Positions 17,959 through 17,959 of a stretch of DNA of 17,959 bases are shown in pieces. Source of the stretch: Candidatus Nanohalarchaeota archaeon (lineage in GTDB: Archaea > EX4484-52 > B79-G9); assembly GCA_017610525.1 (NCBI GenBank), contig JAFCBW010000006.1, positions 1-17,959 on the forward strand, written 5' to 3'. Each line of letters starts with the position of its first letter. The first letter of the stretch is position 1. Both the position numbers and the translations under genes were made by a program. Under the pieces are notes generated by a model. The model did no database searches. It had not been told where the DNA came from and was given only the letters and a program-made list of their open reading frames with translations.

Positions 17959-17959
17959 A

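Overview
The window looks archaeal. TATA boxes lie about 25-30 nt upstream of first-gene start codons, several of which appear nearly leaderless. Operon-internal genes carry GGAGG/GGTG-type Shine-Dalgarno (SD) sites. Further pointers are ribosomal protein S26e, an Ogg2-type 8-oxoguanine glycosylase, KaiC-family ATPases, a class III-signal (RKG|VSPLIA) pilus system and an anaerobic class III ribonucleotide reductase. The lineage cannot be fixed from this window. The N-terminal helical repeat style of one cassette protein is reminiscent of DPANN archaea, but that is only an impression. Most genes prefer C-ending codons (AAC, ATC, TAC, GAC); the left end does not.

Left end (1-1810): an apparent integron-type cassette array without a visible integrase. 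Three attC-like sites (317-404, 875-961, 1729-1810) carry RYYYAAC ... GTTRRRY cores and inner stems, and delimit two complete cassettes (about 399-955 and 956-1804), each with one small membrane-protein gene and its own TATA box. The first cassette is cut by the window edge. In each complete cassette the 3' R'' box complements the cassette's own 5' end better than its present neighbour, as expected if cassettes move as circles. The last site has a degenerate R' (GTTATAA), as expected at the end of an array.

1974-3266 encodes a DEAD-box RNA helicase. From 3654 to 7286 lies a compact anaerobic dNTP-synthesis operon with three unusual features. A complete NrdR repressor (zinc ribbon plus ATP-cone) is fused to the N-terminus of NrdD. 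The C-terminal glycyl-radical domain of NrdD (RVVGY) is a separate 63-aa gene, joined by an ATGA overlap that splits the zinc site between its two CxxC pairs. Upstream of the GTG start are two NrdR-box-like palindromes 32 bp apart centre to centre. NrdH-like redoxin and the NrdG activase complete the operon. A one-cluster ferredoxin and an Ogg2 glycosylase follow.

8606-8905 is rpS26e. From 8969 to 16351 is a type IV pilus-like locus: secretion/assembly ATPase, two TadC/ArlJ-like membrane proteins and two pilins. Between the ATPase and the membrane proteins sits a divergent four-gene reverse-strand operon (two small membrane proteins, a V4R-domain protein, a KaiC-like ATPase lacking the EE pair) facing a forward KaiC-like ATPase with the EE pair intact. 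This looks like a sensory/regulatory module for the pilus. The first TadC-like gene probably has its true start upstream of an A11 tract that puts the start codon out of frame. The right end holds serB (two ACT domains plus HAD phosphatase) and the 3' part of an unrecognised gene.
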